In this document: positions 32,339 through 41,600 of the stretch, one piece after another | Layout: each line of letters starts with the position of its first letter | Position numbering within the stretch: the stretch's first letter is position 1 | Source of the DNA: an uncultured Ruminococcus sp. | GTDB taxonomy: Bacteria > Bacillota > Clostridia > Oscillospirales > Ruminococcaceae | Direction: 5' to 3' | DNA length: 51,875 nucleotides | Assembly (NCBI GenBank): GCA_902780505.1 | Contig: CACZFN010000012.1 | Span: 1 to 51,875, forward strand | Translations under genes and position numbers: made by a program | Notes under the pieces: model-generated | Database searches by the model: none | Seen by the model: the letters and a program-made list of their open reading frames with translations, nothing else | What the model was told of the DNA's origin: nothing

Positions 32339-33226
32339 ATGGGAAAAATGGTACTTAATAAGCTGCCTGCGCCGACGTTTCGTTACATAGGGGTAAATTT
32401 TACAGAGCGTGAAGCGGAGCCGGCAAAGCAGGCGGAAATAATAGCTTCGGGCAAGGCTGAACCTGTAAGGATAGAGAGAAACACCGAAGAAAGCGCTGAA
32501 TACAACCTGACAGTAAATGCAGGGGAAAGGCTTGATGTGTATATCTACAGCACAGCGGGCGGGTTTTGTGACATAAAAGCTGACATCATGGCGGGCGGTG
32601 AGCTCACGCTGATACAGGTATTTGAAAAAAGCGCAAGCAATATCAGCCGTGTGAAAGCAAATATCGGCGACAGCGGGGCTTTCAAGTCAGTCGTACTTGT
32701 GATAGATGCACAGGATACAGTCTGTGAGGTGGATACAGAGCTTTCCGGCAGGGGTGCGAGGTTTGAATGTGACACGGGCTTTGTTCTTGACGGGGACAGC
32801 CGGGCTGATATAAATGTGATAGCGACACATACGGGTAAAAAAACTGTAAGCGAGATAACCGCCAGAGGTGTACTTTCAGGCAGGGCGGAAAAGATCTTTA
32901 AAGGCACTATCGACTTTAAAAAAGGCGCTAAAGGCAGTAAGGGCACAGAAAGTGAGGAAACACTGCTTTTAAATGACGAGGTCAGGAACAGGACGGTACC
33001 GCTTATTCTTTGTGCAGAGGAACAGGTCGAGGGTTCACACGGGGCATCTATAGGGCGGCTTGACGGAAAAAGTGTTTTCTATATGCGTTCACGCGGGATA
33101 CCCGAAGAAAAGATATACAGGCTTTTAGCTAATGCAAAGATAGAGCAGATACTAAGAAAAACAGATGACTCACAGACAGCAGAGCGTGTCAGGGGAGCCA
33201 TATCGGGCGGTGAGGAAGATGGATAA
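32339..33226 (+). CDS. sufD: Fe-S cluster scaffold SufD
   Basis: The ATG at 32339 (MGKMVLNKLPAPTFRY) has GGAG upstream. The 295-residue product is short for SufD (often above 400) and has the beta-helix and C-terminal HGASIGRLDGKSVFYMRSRGI found in the SufB/SufD superfamily. Short SufD forms are usual in Clostridia. It should pair with SufB. Its stop overlaps the sufS start by 8 bases. Confidence 0.88.
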   Translation: MGKMVLNKLPAPTFRYIGVNFTEREAEPAKQAEIIASGKAEPVRIERNTEESAEYNLTVNAGERLDVYIYSTAGGFCDIKADIMAGGELTLIQVFEKSASNISRVKANIGDSGAFKSVVLVIDAQDTVCEVDTELSGRGARFECDTGFVLDGDSRADINVIATHTGKKTVSEITARGVLSGRAEKIFKGTIDFKKGAKGSKGTESEETLLLNDEVRNRTVPLILCAEEQVEGSHGASIGRLDGKSVFYMRSRGIPEEKIYRLLANAKIEQILRKTDDSQTAERVRGAISGGEEDG

Positions 33227-34436
33227 CATATACAAAAAGGATTTCCCGATATTTGAAAGAGAGAAGGGACTTGTGTACCTTGACAATTCTGCCACGACGC
33301 AGAAGCCGCAAAGCGTACTTGATGCGGCGCAGAGATATTACAGCGAGAGTAATGCAAACCCGCTCAGGGGGCTTTACGGGTTAAGCGTCAGGGCAACGGA
33401 CGTTTACGAAAACGCACGTGAAGCGGCAAGGGCGTTTATAAACGCAAAAAGCACAAGGGAGATAGTTTTCACAAGGGGCGCTACCGAAGGACTCAATCTG
33501 CTTGCATACAGTCTTGGAAGGCTTGTACTTGGGGAGGGTGATGAGGTGCTGATAGGTGTCAGCGAGCATCACTCAAACATTCTGCCCTGGCAGGTGATCT
33601 GCAAAGAGCGGGGGGCAAAGCTTAAATACCTGGAGCCTGACAAGAACGGGCGGTACACCGAAAGCGCACTTACAGAAGCTTTGAGCGAGAGAACGAAAAT
33701 ATTTTCACTTGCACAGGTATCAAATGTATTCGGGCGCAGAAATGACATAAAGGCGTTTGGTGACATCTGCCGCAAAAACGGCACACTTATCATATGCGAC
33801 GGTGCACAGAGCGTGCCGCATATGAAAACAGATGTGAGGGAGCTTGGTGTTGATGCACTGGTGCTTTCGGGGCACAAGATGCTTGCGCCCATGGGCATAG
33901 GCGTTTTATATGCAAGGGAAGAACTGCTTGAAAAAATGCCGCCGTACCAGACGGGCGGCGAAATGATAGAATACGTAACACGTGAGGGTGCTACCTTTGC
34001 AGAGCTACCGCACAAATTTGAAGCGGGAACAGTGAACGTCGGCGGGGCGGCAGGGCTTCATGCGGCGATAGATTACATAAACAGCAAGGGCTTTGACAAG
34101 CTTATAGAACGGGAGAGAGAGCTTACTGCTTTCGCATTTGAAAAAATGAAGAATACACCGTATGTGAACATAATAGGTTCTGACAAGGCACAGGACCATG
34201 ACGGGATAATCGCATTTACAGTCGAAGGTGTTCACCCGCATGATATAGCGGCGGTATTTGATTCTCAGAATATTGCGATACGTGCGGGGCACCACTGTGC
34301 ACAGCCGCTTCATCAGTTTTTAGGGGTGCCGTCAAGTGCAAGGCTGAGCCTTGCATTTTACAATGACGAGGAGGACATAGAGCGTTTTACAAAGACGCTT
34401 GCAACAGTCAGGAGGCTTATGGGATATGACAAGTGA
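33219..34436 (+). CDS. sufS: Cysteine desulfurase SufS
   Basis: A 405-residue class V aminotransferase-fold enzyme. The ATG at 33219 follows GAGG and overlaps sufD. The PLP lysine is Lys220 in LSGHKML, the SNV/HH motif is EHHSNILPW, and the catalytic Cys is Cys360 in RAGHHCAQP, placed as in group II SufS. It removes sulfur from cysteine and gives the persulfide to SufU. It overlaps sufU by 11 bases. Confidence 0.95.
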   Translation: MDNIYKKDFPIFEREKGLVYLDNSATTQKPQSVLDAAQRYYSESNANPLRGLYGLSVRATDVYENAREAARAFINAKSTREIVFTRGATEGLNLLAYSLGRLVLGEGDEVLIGVSEHHSNILPWQVICKERGAKLKYLEPDKNGRYTESALTEALSERTKIFSLAQVSNVFGRRNDIKAFGDICRKNGTLIICDGAQSVPHMKTDVRELGVDALVLSGHKMLAPMGIGVLYAREELLEKMPPYQTGGEMIEYVTREGATFAELPHKFEAGTVNVGGAAGLHAAIDYINSKGFDKLIERERELTAFAFEKMKNTPYVNIIGSDKAQDHDGIIAFTVEGVHPHDIAAVFDSQNIAIRAGHHCAQPLHQFLGVPSSARLSLAFYNDEEDIERFTKTLATVRRLMGYDK

Positions 34437-34857
34437 CAGTTTTTACGGTGAGGTACTTGCAGACCACAACCTGCACCCGCTGCACAGGCACGAGATGCCT
34501 GACGCTACATACACCTGCAAGGGGCTAAACCCCACCTGCGGTGATGATATAGAGCTTAACCTTGTGATAGAGGACGGTATAATAAAAGACGGCTCGTTTA
34601 CGGGTATCGGGTGTGCGATATCACAGGCAAGTGCGGATATAATGCTTGAGCTTATAATTGGCAGAACGCCTGAGCAGGCAGAGCATTTAAAAGAACTTTT
34701 CATGAAAATGATAGGCGGGGAGATATCAGCACCTGAGCTTGAAGAACTTGAAGAAGCGGGGGCTTTACAAAGCATATCAAAAATGCCTGCACGTGTAAAA
34801 TGTGCTACACTTAGCTGGAGGACAATGGGGGAGCTTTTGAAAAAAGAACAGAAATAA
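34426..34857 (+). CDS. sufU: Zinc-dependent sulfur transfer protein SufU
   Basis: The ATG at 34426 follows AGGAGG. The 143-residue protein has the SufU residues: Cys38 and Asp40 (PTCGDD), Cys63 (GIGCAISQAS), and a late Cys (RVKCATLSW) in a SufU-type insertion absent from IscU. These bind zinc, and one Cys takes the persulfide from SufS. Last gene of the operon; a hairpin of the AGAGGTATC group follows. Confidence 0.94.
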   Translation: MTSDSFYGEVLADHNLHPLHRHEMPDATYTCKGLNPTCGDDIELNLVIEDGIIKDGSFTGIGCAISQASADIMLELIIGRTPEQAEHLKELFMKMIGGEISAPELEELEEAGALQSISKMPARVKCATLSWRTMGELLKKEQK

Positions 34858-34864
34858 CAATAAA

Positions 34865-34898
34865 AGAGGTATCGCTTGCTGATGTAAGCGGTACCTCT
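34865..34898 (+). terminator. Hairpin after sufU, weak terminator
   Basis: AGAGGTATCGCTT (34865-34877) pairs with AAGCGGTACCTCT (34886-34898) but the T-run is poor. It shares its core with the stronger terminators at 26027, 35069 and 41601, so it may be an imperfect copy or RNA end-stabilising structure. Confidence 0.6.
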
Positions 34899-34975
34899 TG
34901 TAGCTTGTCGCAAAACCTTGTTTTTATGATACGCGCAAAATGTGATTGCAAATCCAAAGGCTGTTCACGTCCTAT

Positions 34976-35021
34976 TTCGGGGGCTTTCCCTGTCTACGAA
35001 GTAGACAAGTGCCCCCGAACC
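34976..35021. repeat. GC-rich dyad in the suf-DHHW gap
   Basis: An outer stem CGGGGGC/GCCCCCG encloses an inner hairpin GTCTAC-GAA-GTAGAC. It is not followed by a T-run. It lies between two convergent terminators in the 34899-35068 gap, which holds no coding frame. Role unknown. Confidence 0.4.
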
Positions 35022-35068
35022 CCTTCGGATATGCGTTCTTAACAAAATGCTGCTTTATTGACAGACTG

Positions 35069-35110
35069 AAAGAGGTATCGCTTAAAGTAAGCGGTACCTC
35101 TTTATTTTAC
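35069..35110. terminator. Bidirectional terminator between sufU and the DHHW gene
   Basis: AAGAGGTATCGCTTA pairs with TAAGCGGTACCTCTT, with T-rich tails on both sides (TTTATTTT on the plus strand). It probably ends the leftward DHHW transcript whose stop is at 35107. Confidence 0.8.
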
Positions 35111-36945
35111 TGTATTCTTATATTGTTAAGTTCTGTGATATGCGAAGGTGTTGCCATTGAAGTCGTGCTCATGCCGAACAGAAGGTCTGTGCAGCCGACT
35201 TCTTTAAGGAAGTCAATGGCATTGATATTGAAGTATCTGAAATCGCATACATATATCTTTTCAAAGCCGCCCACAAAGAACGGTACAAGCGCATTGCCGA
35301 AGCTGTCCTTATAGAGGACGAGCACTCTGCCGTTTTTAACGTCGGTGTCTATCTCGCATATTTCCTCATCTTGCCCGAGAAATACGGAATACGTATTCAC
35401 GCCTTCGGCAAAATCGAAGAACAATGTGCTTTCGGTCTTGTTCTGGAAATAGGTATCGTAGTAGTATGTGGTATAGTCATTCTTAGGCTTATAGTAGGTA
35501 AAGGTATCGGGGTTCTTTGCAAGGTCTTCATTATAATCGGAATACATATACATGGTTCCGCAGAATTCGTCCTTTACATACTTGCCGTATTCAGAAAGGT
35601 CAGGGTAATTGATGCCTGCTGCTTCGGCAAACATCTTGCCTGCGTAATATGCCCCAAGCGGCTGCCAGTGGTGGTCAGTACGCGAGTAGATATATTCGTC
35701 GGTATGCTTTTCTATTTCCGAATATGCGTCAACGCTTATAACGCCTTCAAGCTTTGAAGCCATATAAGCGATATTATCCTTTTGAGATGTAACGGTATCT
35801 TCAAAGTTCTTAGGCAGGTAGAATGCGGAGGATATCGGGATAGGCATATTATACACATTTACCTTTTTGCCGAGATCCTTCTTCCACTTATTGATAGTTT
35901 CAGCATATTCTTCAGCCCTGTCAAATGTGCCGTAGTATGCCGATACCGCCCTTATATTGCTGCCCTTGCCCGAAACTATGACATTTCCGAAGACCTTACC
36001 GTCGTCCTGAACCTCAACCTTCTTCACCTTTTCGGTAGTTTTGGTAGTTGTAGTGGTTTCTTTGGTTTCCTTTGGCTTCTCGTCATCAGGTTTATCGGGT
36101 TCGGCGGAGGTTTCTTCCGTCTTTGTTATCTCGTCAGCGATATTGATATTAGCGGTAACTGTAGTTATCTTGACATTCTTTTCGTCAAAGATCTCTTTTT
36201 TAACTGTTTTTACAGTACCGGAAACCTTATCCGAGCTTTGCAGGCCATAAAGAGATGTAAGCTTTGCGCTTAACCGCTTTATCTTCTCACGCCCAGGTAC
36301 TGTATCGGTAAAGAATGTAGTAACATCCTTTGCAAAGCTGCCGTCAAGGTAGGAATCTTTTGAAAATGTCGGCATCTGTGCGAGCATTCTGTTTTCGGAA
36401 TTGATAAAGCCGCTTTCCCTCTGTGCAAACAAAAGGTAGAAGAAGATACCGAATATCATAAGCAGGCAGCAGGCTGCATTTATAAAGCGGAATTCTGTTC
36501 TGAACAGGTTAGGCTCTCTTTTCTTAGGCGGTTCAACATGGTAAAGCTCGTCATAAAGCCTGTCGTATTCCTCTTTTGAAACAAGTTCCTGCTCGGCTTT
36601 TTCCTCCTCGCTTATTTCAGGTGGGATAGATATTATTTCCTCGTCAAGTATTTTTGCGGGGGGAGTTTCTTTCTTCTTCGGCTTTTCTTCCTTTTGCACC
36701 TTTGCGGTACTGTCTTTATTCTCTTTCTTCTGTTTTGAATTCTTTAGCTGTTCAAGCGCCCTGAACTGTTCCTCGATATCAGATGTGGTTTCCTGTGCTG
36801 AGGTTTCCTCTACTTTTTCCCAGTGGCCGTCATCTTCATTATCAAGGCCTAACTGCCCTAAGCTTTCCGCAAATATCCGGTCAAGCTTTTCAAGCTGTTT
36901 TGACGGGTTAAAGCTGCCGTCGAGCGAATCTTTATTATTCTTCAT
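35107..36945 (-). CDS. DHHW/AlgX-like SGNH-type membrane protein
   Basis: The 612-residue protein has a long cytoplasmic Lys/Glu-rich N-terminal part (1-150). One membrane helix follows (about 155-180, FINAACCLLMIFGIFFYLLF), then an extracellular domain with a Thr/Lys/Glu-rich insertion (about 275-320). The catalytic-type motifs are SRTDHHWQPLGAYY (DHHW) and YKDSFGNAL. Such proteins work beside MBOAT acyltransferases in O-acetylation of surface polysaccharides. The MBOAT gene lies directly upstream at a 14-base distance, in one operon. The acceptor is unknown. Confidence 0.85.
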   Translation of the reverse strand: MKNNKDSLDGSFNPSKQLEKLDRIFAESLGQLGLDNEDDGHWEKVEETSAQETTSDIEEQFRALEQLKNSKQKKENKDSTAKVQKEEKPKKKETPPAKILDEEIISIPPEISEEEKAEQELVSKEEYDRLYDELYHVEPPKKREPNLFRTEFRFINAACCLLMIFGIFFYLLFAQRESGFINSENRMLAQMPTFSKDSYLDGSFAKDVTTFFTDTVPGREKIKRLSAKLTSLYGLQSSDKVSGTVKTVKKEIFDEKNVKITTVTANINIADEITKTEETSAEPDKPDDEKPKETKETTTTTKTTEKVKKVEVQDDGKVFGNVIVSGKGSNIRAVSAYYGTFDRAEEYAETINKWKKDLGKKVNVYNMPIPISSAFYLPKNFEDTVTSQKDNIAYMASKLEGVISVDAYSEIEKHTDEYIYSRTDHHWQPLGAYYAGKMFAEAAGINYPDLSEYGKYVKDEFCGTMYMYSDYNEDLAKNPDTFTYYKPKNDYTTYYYDTYFQNKTESTLFFDFAEGVNTYSVFLGQDEEICEIDTDVKNGRVLVLYKDSFGNALVPFFVGGFEKIYVCDFRYFNINAIDFLKEVGCTDLLFGMSTTSMATPSHITELNNIRIQ

Positions 36946-36959
36946 AGCTTACCCTTTCG

Positions 36960-38390
36960 TCAGAATCTGAAATACAAAAACGGATTATTGGTGTTATTTA
37001 CAAGCATTATGCTTGACAGTGCAAGTATACCGAGGTTACAGATGACACCTGTTGACTGTGCAAGCACAGCGGAGCCTTTCTGTTTCATAAGTATTTCTTT
37101 AAGCTTTGGCACTACAGGCATGGAGAAAAGCACTGCGATAGCCAGAATATAGATATTGCTTGTAAACACGGTCTTTGTAAGGTGGTCTGTAAGCGGGTTT
37201 GAATTTGCCCCGACAAGTGCCCTGAAGTATTCCCACACGCTCGCTGTTCTGTCTATATGCAGAAGTGCAAAGCCTGCGGCGATTATTATTTTTGTATAGA
37301 TATGTGATATCACACGCGGGCAGGCATTTATGCGTTCCTTGCCGATATATTTTTCAATAAGCAGGAACACGCCGAAGTAAAGCCCCCACAGAACGAAGTT
37401 CCAGCTTGCGCCATGCCAGAAGCCCGTAAGCCCCCATACCACCATTATATTGAAGAAGTTCCTTGCCTTTGAGCAGCGGTTGCCGCCCATAGGGATATAC
37501 ACATAATCACGGAACCAGCTGCCGAGTGATATATGCCACCTGCGCCAGAAATCAGTTATACTTGTACAGATAAATGGGTAGTTGAAGTTCTCATCAAAAT
37601 GGAAGCCGAATATTCTTCCAAGGCCTATAGCTATATCCGAATAGCCTGAGAAATCAAAGTAATACCACAGTGCAACTGCTGCCGCACCAAGCCAGGCGCC
37701 GCTTACCGACACTGTAGCAACAGGGGAAAAATCGTTTGAGCTTTCACCGAAAAGTGATGTTACAACGCCCGACATAGCGTTTGCGATAAGGACCTTTTTG
37801 CCTATACCGAGGATTATCCTTGAAATACCTTCGGAAAGATCCTGCACGGTCGTCCTTCTGTTTTCGATCTCCTCACCGATAGTTGAATACCTTACTATCG
37901 GCCCCGCTACAAGCTGAGGGAACAGTGAAACATACATAAGGAACTTGAAAAAGTTCTTCTGTGTTTTTACCTTGTTCCTGTAGCAGTCGATAGTATAGGA
38001 TATCGTCTGGAACGTATAGAATGAAATACCTATCGGCAGGCTTATCTTAGGAACAGGGAAAGATGTTTTGCAAAGTGCATTTACATTTTCCATTATAAAG
38101 CCCGAATACTTGAAAGTCACAAGCAGCCCGAGGTTTGCTATCAGTGACCAGATGACTGCGAGCTTTGCAAGGGGACGGCCGCGGAATTTATCGATCACAA
38201 GGCCGTTTATATAGTCGATCACCGAAGAAATGATAAGAAGGCTTACCCATACAGGTTCACCCCACGCATAGAAAACAAGTGAAAACACTATCAGCACTGC
38301 GTTCCTGATATGAAGATTTCTCGTCATAAAATAGAATATCAGGCATACAGGCAGGAAAAAATACAGAAAAAACAGGTCTGCAAAAACCAA
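36960..38390 (-). CDS. MBOAT-family O-acyltransferase (AlgI/PatA-like)
   Basis: A 476-residue polytopic membrane protein with about 10-12 helices. The MBOAT signature parts are WRRWHISLGSWFRDYVYIP and the catalytic His in GFWHGASWNFVLWG. It moves acyl groups, probably acetyl, across the membrane to a partner that modifies an extracellular glycan; here the partner is the DHHW protein encoded downstream. It has its own promoter. The glycan is not identifiable, since no other polysaccharide genes are near. Confidence 0.9.
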   Translation of the reverse strand: MVFADLFFLYFFLPVCLIFYFMTRNLHIRNAVLIVFSLVFYAWGEPVWVSLLIISSVIDYINGLVIDKFRGRPLAKLAVIWSLIANLGLLVTFKYSGFIMENVNALCKTSFPVPKISLPIGISFYTFQTISYTIDCYRNKVKTQKNFFKFLMYVSLFPQLVAGPIVRYSTIGEEIENRRTTVQDLSEGISRIILGIGKKVLIANAMSGVVTSLFGESSNDFSPVATVSVSGAWLGAAAVALWYYFDFSGYSDIAIGLGRIFGFHFDENFNYPFICTSITDFWRRWHISLGSWFRDYVYIPMGGNRCSKARNFFNIMVVWGLTGFWHGASWNFVLWGLYFGVFLLIEKYIGKERINACPRVISHIYTKIIIAAGFALLHIDRTASVWEYFRALVGANSNPLTDHLTKTVFTSNIYILAIAVLFSMPVVPKLKEILMKQKGSAVLAQSTGVICNLGILALSSIMLVNNTNNPFLYFRF

Positions 38391-38455
38391 AATAACACGC
38401 CCTTAAACAAAATAATGCTCAATTGTACAAAAAATATGACAATAACACAATTATA

Positions 38456-38484
38456 AGTATACCAACTCTGCATAAAAATGTCAA
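38456..38484 (-). promoter_or_regulatory. Promoter of the MBOAT-DHHW operon
   Basis: On the minus strand TTGACA (38484-38479), 17-base spacer, TATACT (38461-38456). The leader to the MBOAT start is about 65 bases. Confidence 0.75.
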
Positions 38485-38497
38485 TGCCCACAAATCA

Positions 38498-38527
38498 AAA
38501 AATCCGCTGTTTTTCAGCGGATTTTTT
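38498..38527 (-). terminator. Terminator of the membrane protein gene
   Basis: AATCCGCTG and CAGCGGATT form a 9-base-pair stem around a T5 loop, with A/T runs on both sides. It lies after the leftward gene at 38542-39168 and can work in both directions. Confidence 0.85.
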
Positions 38528-38541
38528 TGTATATAATGCCT

Positions 38542-39168
38542 TTAGTCATCAACTATGCTCTTGACAGGGGCGTTGTCCATGATCTGTTTTTTACGCCTGT
38601 AGCGCAAAAACCTGCGCACAAGGCTTATTGCAAGCAGGATACCGCCCAGTGCCAGAAAAGCATATTCGGGGTAATACCTTTTCATATATGTTTTATCAAG
38701 GCTTAAAACAGACGGATCGGTGACATAGTTTTCGTCAAGCAGCTTTCGCACCTTTTCTACAAGAAATACGGCTGTCTTCATATATAATATAGTTCCGAGG
38801 ATATTAAGTAAAAAGCTGACAATATATTTTTTAAAAAACATTAATAGCAGCGACACAAGCAGTATTATTATCCCCGCAAGTATAAATGCAGCATATTTTG
38901 CGGAAACATTATTCACCTGACCGCTATAGATACCTATTACTGTTACAAGCCCGAAGAAAAAGCATGAATACATATATACAGCCGCCGCAAGAAGCTTTAA
39001 TACAAGGCAGTAAACAGGTTCCTTTTTAAGCAGTTTTACTGCGGAAGAACTTATAGAACTGTCAGTTTTTGCCTTAGCCTTTTCGTTTTCTTCTTCAAGC
39101 AGTGCCTGTTTTTTTTGCTCAGCCTGCTTTTGTGCCTGAGCTTTAAGGCGTTCTTTTTTTGATTTCAA
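38542..39168 (-). CDS. Polytopic membrane protein of unknown function
   Basis: I chose a TTG at 39168 (start of KSKKERLKAQAQKQ) because AAAGGA lies about 9 bases upstream; a frame open to 39267 would run through the promoter. The 208-residue product has a Lys/Gln/Glu-rich helical N-terminus (1-45). Four likely membrane helices follow (AAAVYMYSCFFFGLVTVIG, AAFILAGIIILLVSLLLMF, IVSFLLNILGTILYM, YAFLALGGILLAISL), and then a basic tail. No family is recognised. It is monocistronic. Confidence 0.7.
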   Translation of the reverse strand: MKSKKERLKAQAQKQAEQKKQALLEEENEKAKAKTDSSISSSAVKLLKKEPVYCLVLKLLAAAVYMYSCFFFGLVTVIGIYSGQVNNVSAKYAAFILAGIIILLVSLLLMFFKKYIVSFLLNILGTILYMKTAVFLVEKVRKLLDENYVTDPSVLSLDKTYMKRYYPEYAFLALGGILLAISLVRRFLRYRRKKQIMDNAPVKSIVDD

Positions 39169-39202
39169 AATGTTTTGTCCTTTCTTGTGGTATTGTCTTA
39201 AT

Positions 39203-39231
39203 ATTATATCACAAGTTTTTACATTTTGCAA
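39203..39231 (-). promoter_or_regulatory. Promoter of the membrane protein gene
   Basis: On the minus strand TTGCAA (39231-39226), 17-base spacer, TATAAT (39208-39203), shortly before the TTG start at 39168. Confidence 0.75.
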
Positions 39232-39372
39232 TACGAAAAGTGCGGTTATTTTTTGCAGGAATAACATATTAATTCAGCATTTCCAAAGAAAATAATACTT
39301 GCAGCGGTTTTGAATTAAAACCCGCAGGCAGTCAAAAATAAATAATGATAAATGAGAAAGGAAGAAGGAAAA

Positions 39373-40551
39373 ATGAAGAATTTTTTTAAACGGGCCGCCG
39401 TATTTGTCGGTACTGCGGCAATGTCGCTTTTAGCGATAACGGGGTATTATTCCAAAACCTTGCCCGACAGCATAAGCACAAGCGGGGAGGTAGCGCTGAA
39501 TACCTTTTTCAGTGTTACCGCGACTGAGGTATCAGACAAGAGCGCCGAAAAAGCAAACTGCACATTAAGCCTTTTCGGGACAGTTCCTATAAAGGACATA
39601 ACTGCGGCTTACGGGCAGCGCCCTTATCTTGTACCCTGCGGGCAGCCGTTCGGGATAAGGCTCATAACCGACGGGGTACTTGTTGTGGATCTTCAGTCGC
39701 TGTCGGCATTTGACGGGGAAATGGTCTGCCCTGCATCAAGATGCGGCATACACATAGGGGATATAGTAACAAGTGTTGACGGGCAGTCGGTCACATCAAA
39801 TGATGACATAGCCCGTATTGTTGAGGAATGCGGTGGAGAGCCTGTCACAGTGACCTTAAAGCGTGATGATGAAATAAAGACACTTACACTCACCCCCGAA
39901 CTTACAGGCGGAAAGTACCGCGCGGGAATGTGGGTAAGGGATTCTTCCGCGGGGATAGGCACGCTTACGTTTTATGACAATCAGACAGGCGGCTTCGGCG
40001 GGCTTGGCCACCCGATATGTGACAGGGACACAAGGCAGCCGCTGCCGCTTTCTGACGGCAACACGGGTGAAGTTGAGATAACCGGTACAGTAAAAAGTGT
40101 CAGCGGCGCCCCCGGCGAGCTTGTAGGGAAGTTTGTTTCATCAAACGCTGTGGGCGTTCTGACTGCCAACACCCAAAGCGGGGTATTCGGCAGGTATTTC
40201 AGCTGTCCGTCAAAGAATGAAGCCATACCGCTTGCATACAAGCAGGAGGTGAAAACAGGCAGGGCGTATATCTACACGACGCTTTCGGGGGAGGAACCCG
40301 AGATGTATGAGATAAAGATAAACACCATTGACCTGTCGGAAAATGCCGAACACTCGATGGTCGTGGAAATAACAGACTCTAAGCTTCTTGAAACGGCAGG
40401 CGGGATAGTTCAGGGAATGTCCGGAAGCCCTATAATACAGGACGGCAGGCTTGTCGGGGCAGTAACTCACGTTTTCACGGACGAGCCGACAAAGGGCTAT
40501 GCGATTTTTGCACAGACTATGTATGAAACGTTGTCACAGTCACTTGACTGA
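39373..40551 (+). CDS. spoIVB: SpoIVB peptidase (stage IV sporulation protein B)
   Basis: The ATG at 39373 (MKNFFKRAAVFVGTAAMS) follows AAGAAGG. The 392-residue protein has an N-terminal membrane anchor, a PDZ domain (about 95-170, with GIHIGDIVTSVDGQSV) and an S55 serine-protease domain. The catalytic His lies in GLGHPICD and the Ser in GMSGSPIIQDG. SpoIVB is secreted into the space between forespore and mother cell and triggers sigma-K processing. It is directly followed by spo0A, the classic gene order of endospore-forming Firmicutes. Confidence 0.95.
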   Translation: MKNFFKRAAVFVGTAAMSLLAITGYYSKTLPDSISTSGEVALNTFFSVTATEVSDKSAEKANCTLSLFGTVPIKDITAAYGQRPYLVPCGQPFGIRLITDGVLVVDLQSLSAFDGEMVCPASRCGIHIGDIVTSVDGQSVTSNDDIARIVEECGGEPVTVTLKRDDEIKTLTLTPELTGGKYRAGMWVRDSSAGIGTLTFYDNQTGGFGGLGHPICDRDTRQPLPLSDGNTGEVEITGTVKSVSGAPGELVGKFVSSNAVGVLTANTQSGVFGRYFSCPSKNEAIPLAYKQEVKTGRAYIYTTLSGEEPEMYEIKINTIDLSENAEHSMVVEITDSKLLETAGGIVQGMSGSPIIQDGRLVGAVTHVFTDEPTKGYAIFAQTMYETLSQSLD

Positions 40552-40693
40552 CGAAAAATGGTGAAACGGACTGGTTTTTATCGGGATCCGGTGACGAAAA
40601 AGTTTAAATTATATAAATTATATCTATAATATAGATAAAAATACAAAAATATATTACAATATGCACAGTTTCCCCGAAATGTTTTTGGAGAAA

Positions 40694-40701
40694 TTGTCAA
40701 A
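40694..40701 (+). promoter_or_regulatory. Spo0A-box-like sequence upstream of spo0A
   Basis: TTGTCAAA differs by one base from the 0A-box consensus TTGTCGAA and lies about 110 bases before spo0A. Autoregulation by Spo0A~P is known in Bacillus; here the match is short and could be chance. The gap 40552-40808 shows no clear sigma-A promoter. Confidence 0.35.
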
Positions 40702-40808
40702 AATCTATTGCTTTTTGTTTTTGAATGTGATATCATAGTAATTGCAGAAGAACAAAGCATCACGCGCGCAGAAAGCTTTGAAACCAAAAGACGACGGAGG
40801 AAAAAATC

Positions 40809-41594
40809 ATGACAGGAAAGATAAAGATACTGATAGGGGACGACACAGCACAGTACGGCGTGGCAACAGCTTCGGCGCTGAGGAGTATGGGATTTTTTGT
40901 GATAACCAGGCAGAAGGACGGCGCAAAGATATTTGATGCCGTAAGAAACGAACAGCCTGATGTGGTCATCACTGATGCGGTAACGCCCTCGCTTGATGCG
41001 ATAGAGATAATAAGAAAGGCGCAGACGCTTTCAAAGAAGCCGATATTCATTGTAACGAGCAGCTATGAAAACTCGTTTATTGAAAGGCAGGTAATGAATT
41101 CCGGGGCGGCGTACTTTATGCTGAGGCCGTTTGACATAAGGGTACTCAGCGACAGGATAAAGGCGCTTCTTGATATAGACACTGATCTTGGCGAGGGCAT
41201 GACGCCCTCTGCACCGAAAGCACTTGATGATGCCGCACTTGAACTTGTGGTGACGGATATAATCCACAGGATAGGCGTACCTGCACACATAAAGGGATAC
41301 CATTATCTGAGGGAGGCTATAATACAATCGGTAAATGACAAGCAGATGCTTGAAAGTGTTACAAAGCTATTATACCCGACAGTTGCGAAAAAATTTACGA
41401 CGACTTCTTCACGGGTGGAAAGGGCGATACGCCATGCTATAGAGATAGCATGGGACAGGGGAGATATAGACACGCTCAATTCATATTTCGGCTGTACGGT
41501 AAATACGGGAAAAGGCAAGCCGACAAACAGTGAATTCATAGCGCTTATCACGGACAAGATATCGCTGAAATACAAAACAGCGGTAAGTGCATAA
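40809..41594 (+). CDS. spo0A: Sporulation master regulator Spo0A
   Basis: A 261-residue response regulator. The receiver domain (1-120) has Asp11-Asp12 and the phosphoacceptor Asp56 (VITDAVTP). The DNA-binding domain (about 145-261) has the Spo0A hallmark [18 protein letters not shown]. Its position after spoIVB supports the name. Unusual points are Arg106 in MLRPFD, where almost all receivers have Lys, and VTP instead of the usual MP after Asp56, so phosphorylation or its output may be altered. ACGGAGG precedes the ATG. Confidence 0.95.
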   Translation: MTGKIKILIGDDTAQYGVATASALRSMGFFVITRQKDGAKIFDAVRNEQPDVVITDAVTPSLDAIEIIRKAQTLSKKPIFIVTSSYENSFIERQVMNSGAAYFMLRPFDIRVLSDRIKALLDIDTDLGEGMTPSAPKALDDAALELVVTDIIHRIGVPAHIKGYHYLREAIIQSVNDKQMLESVTKLLYPTVAKKFTTTSSRVERAIRHAIEIAWDRGDIDTLNSYFGCTVNTGKGKPTNSEFIALITDKISLKYKTAVSA

Positions 41595-41600
41595 AAATAA

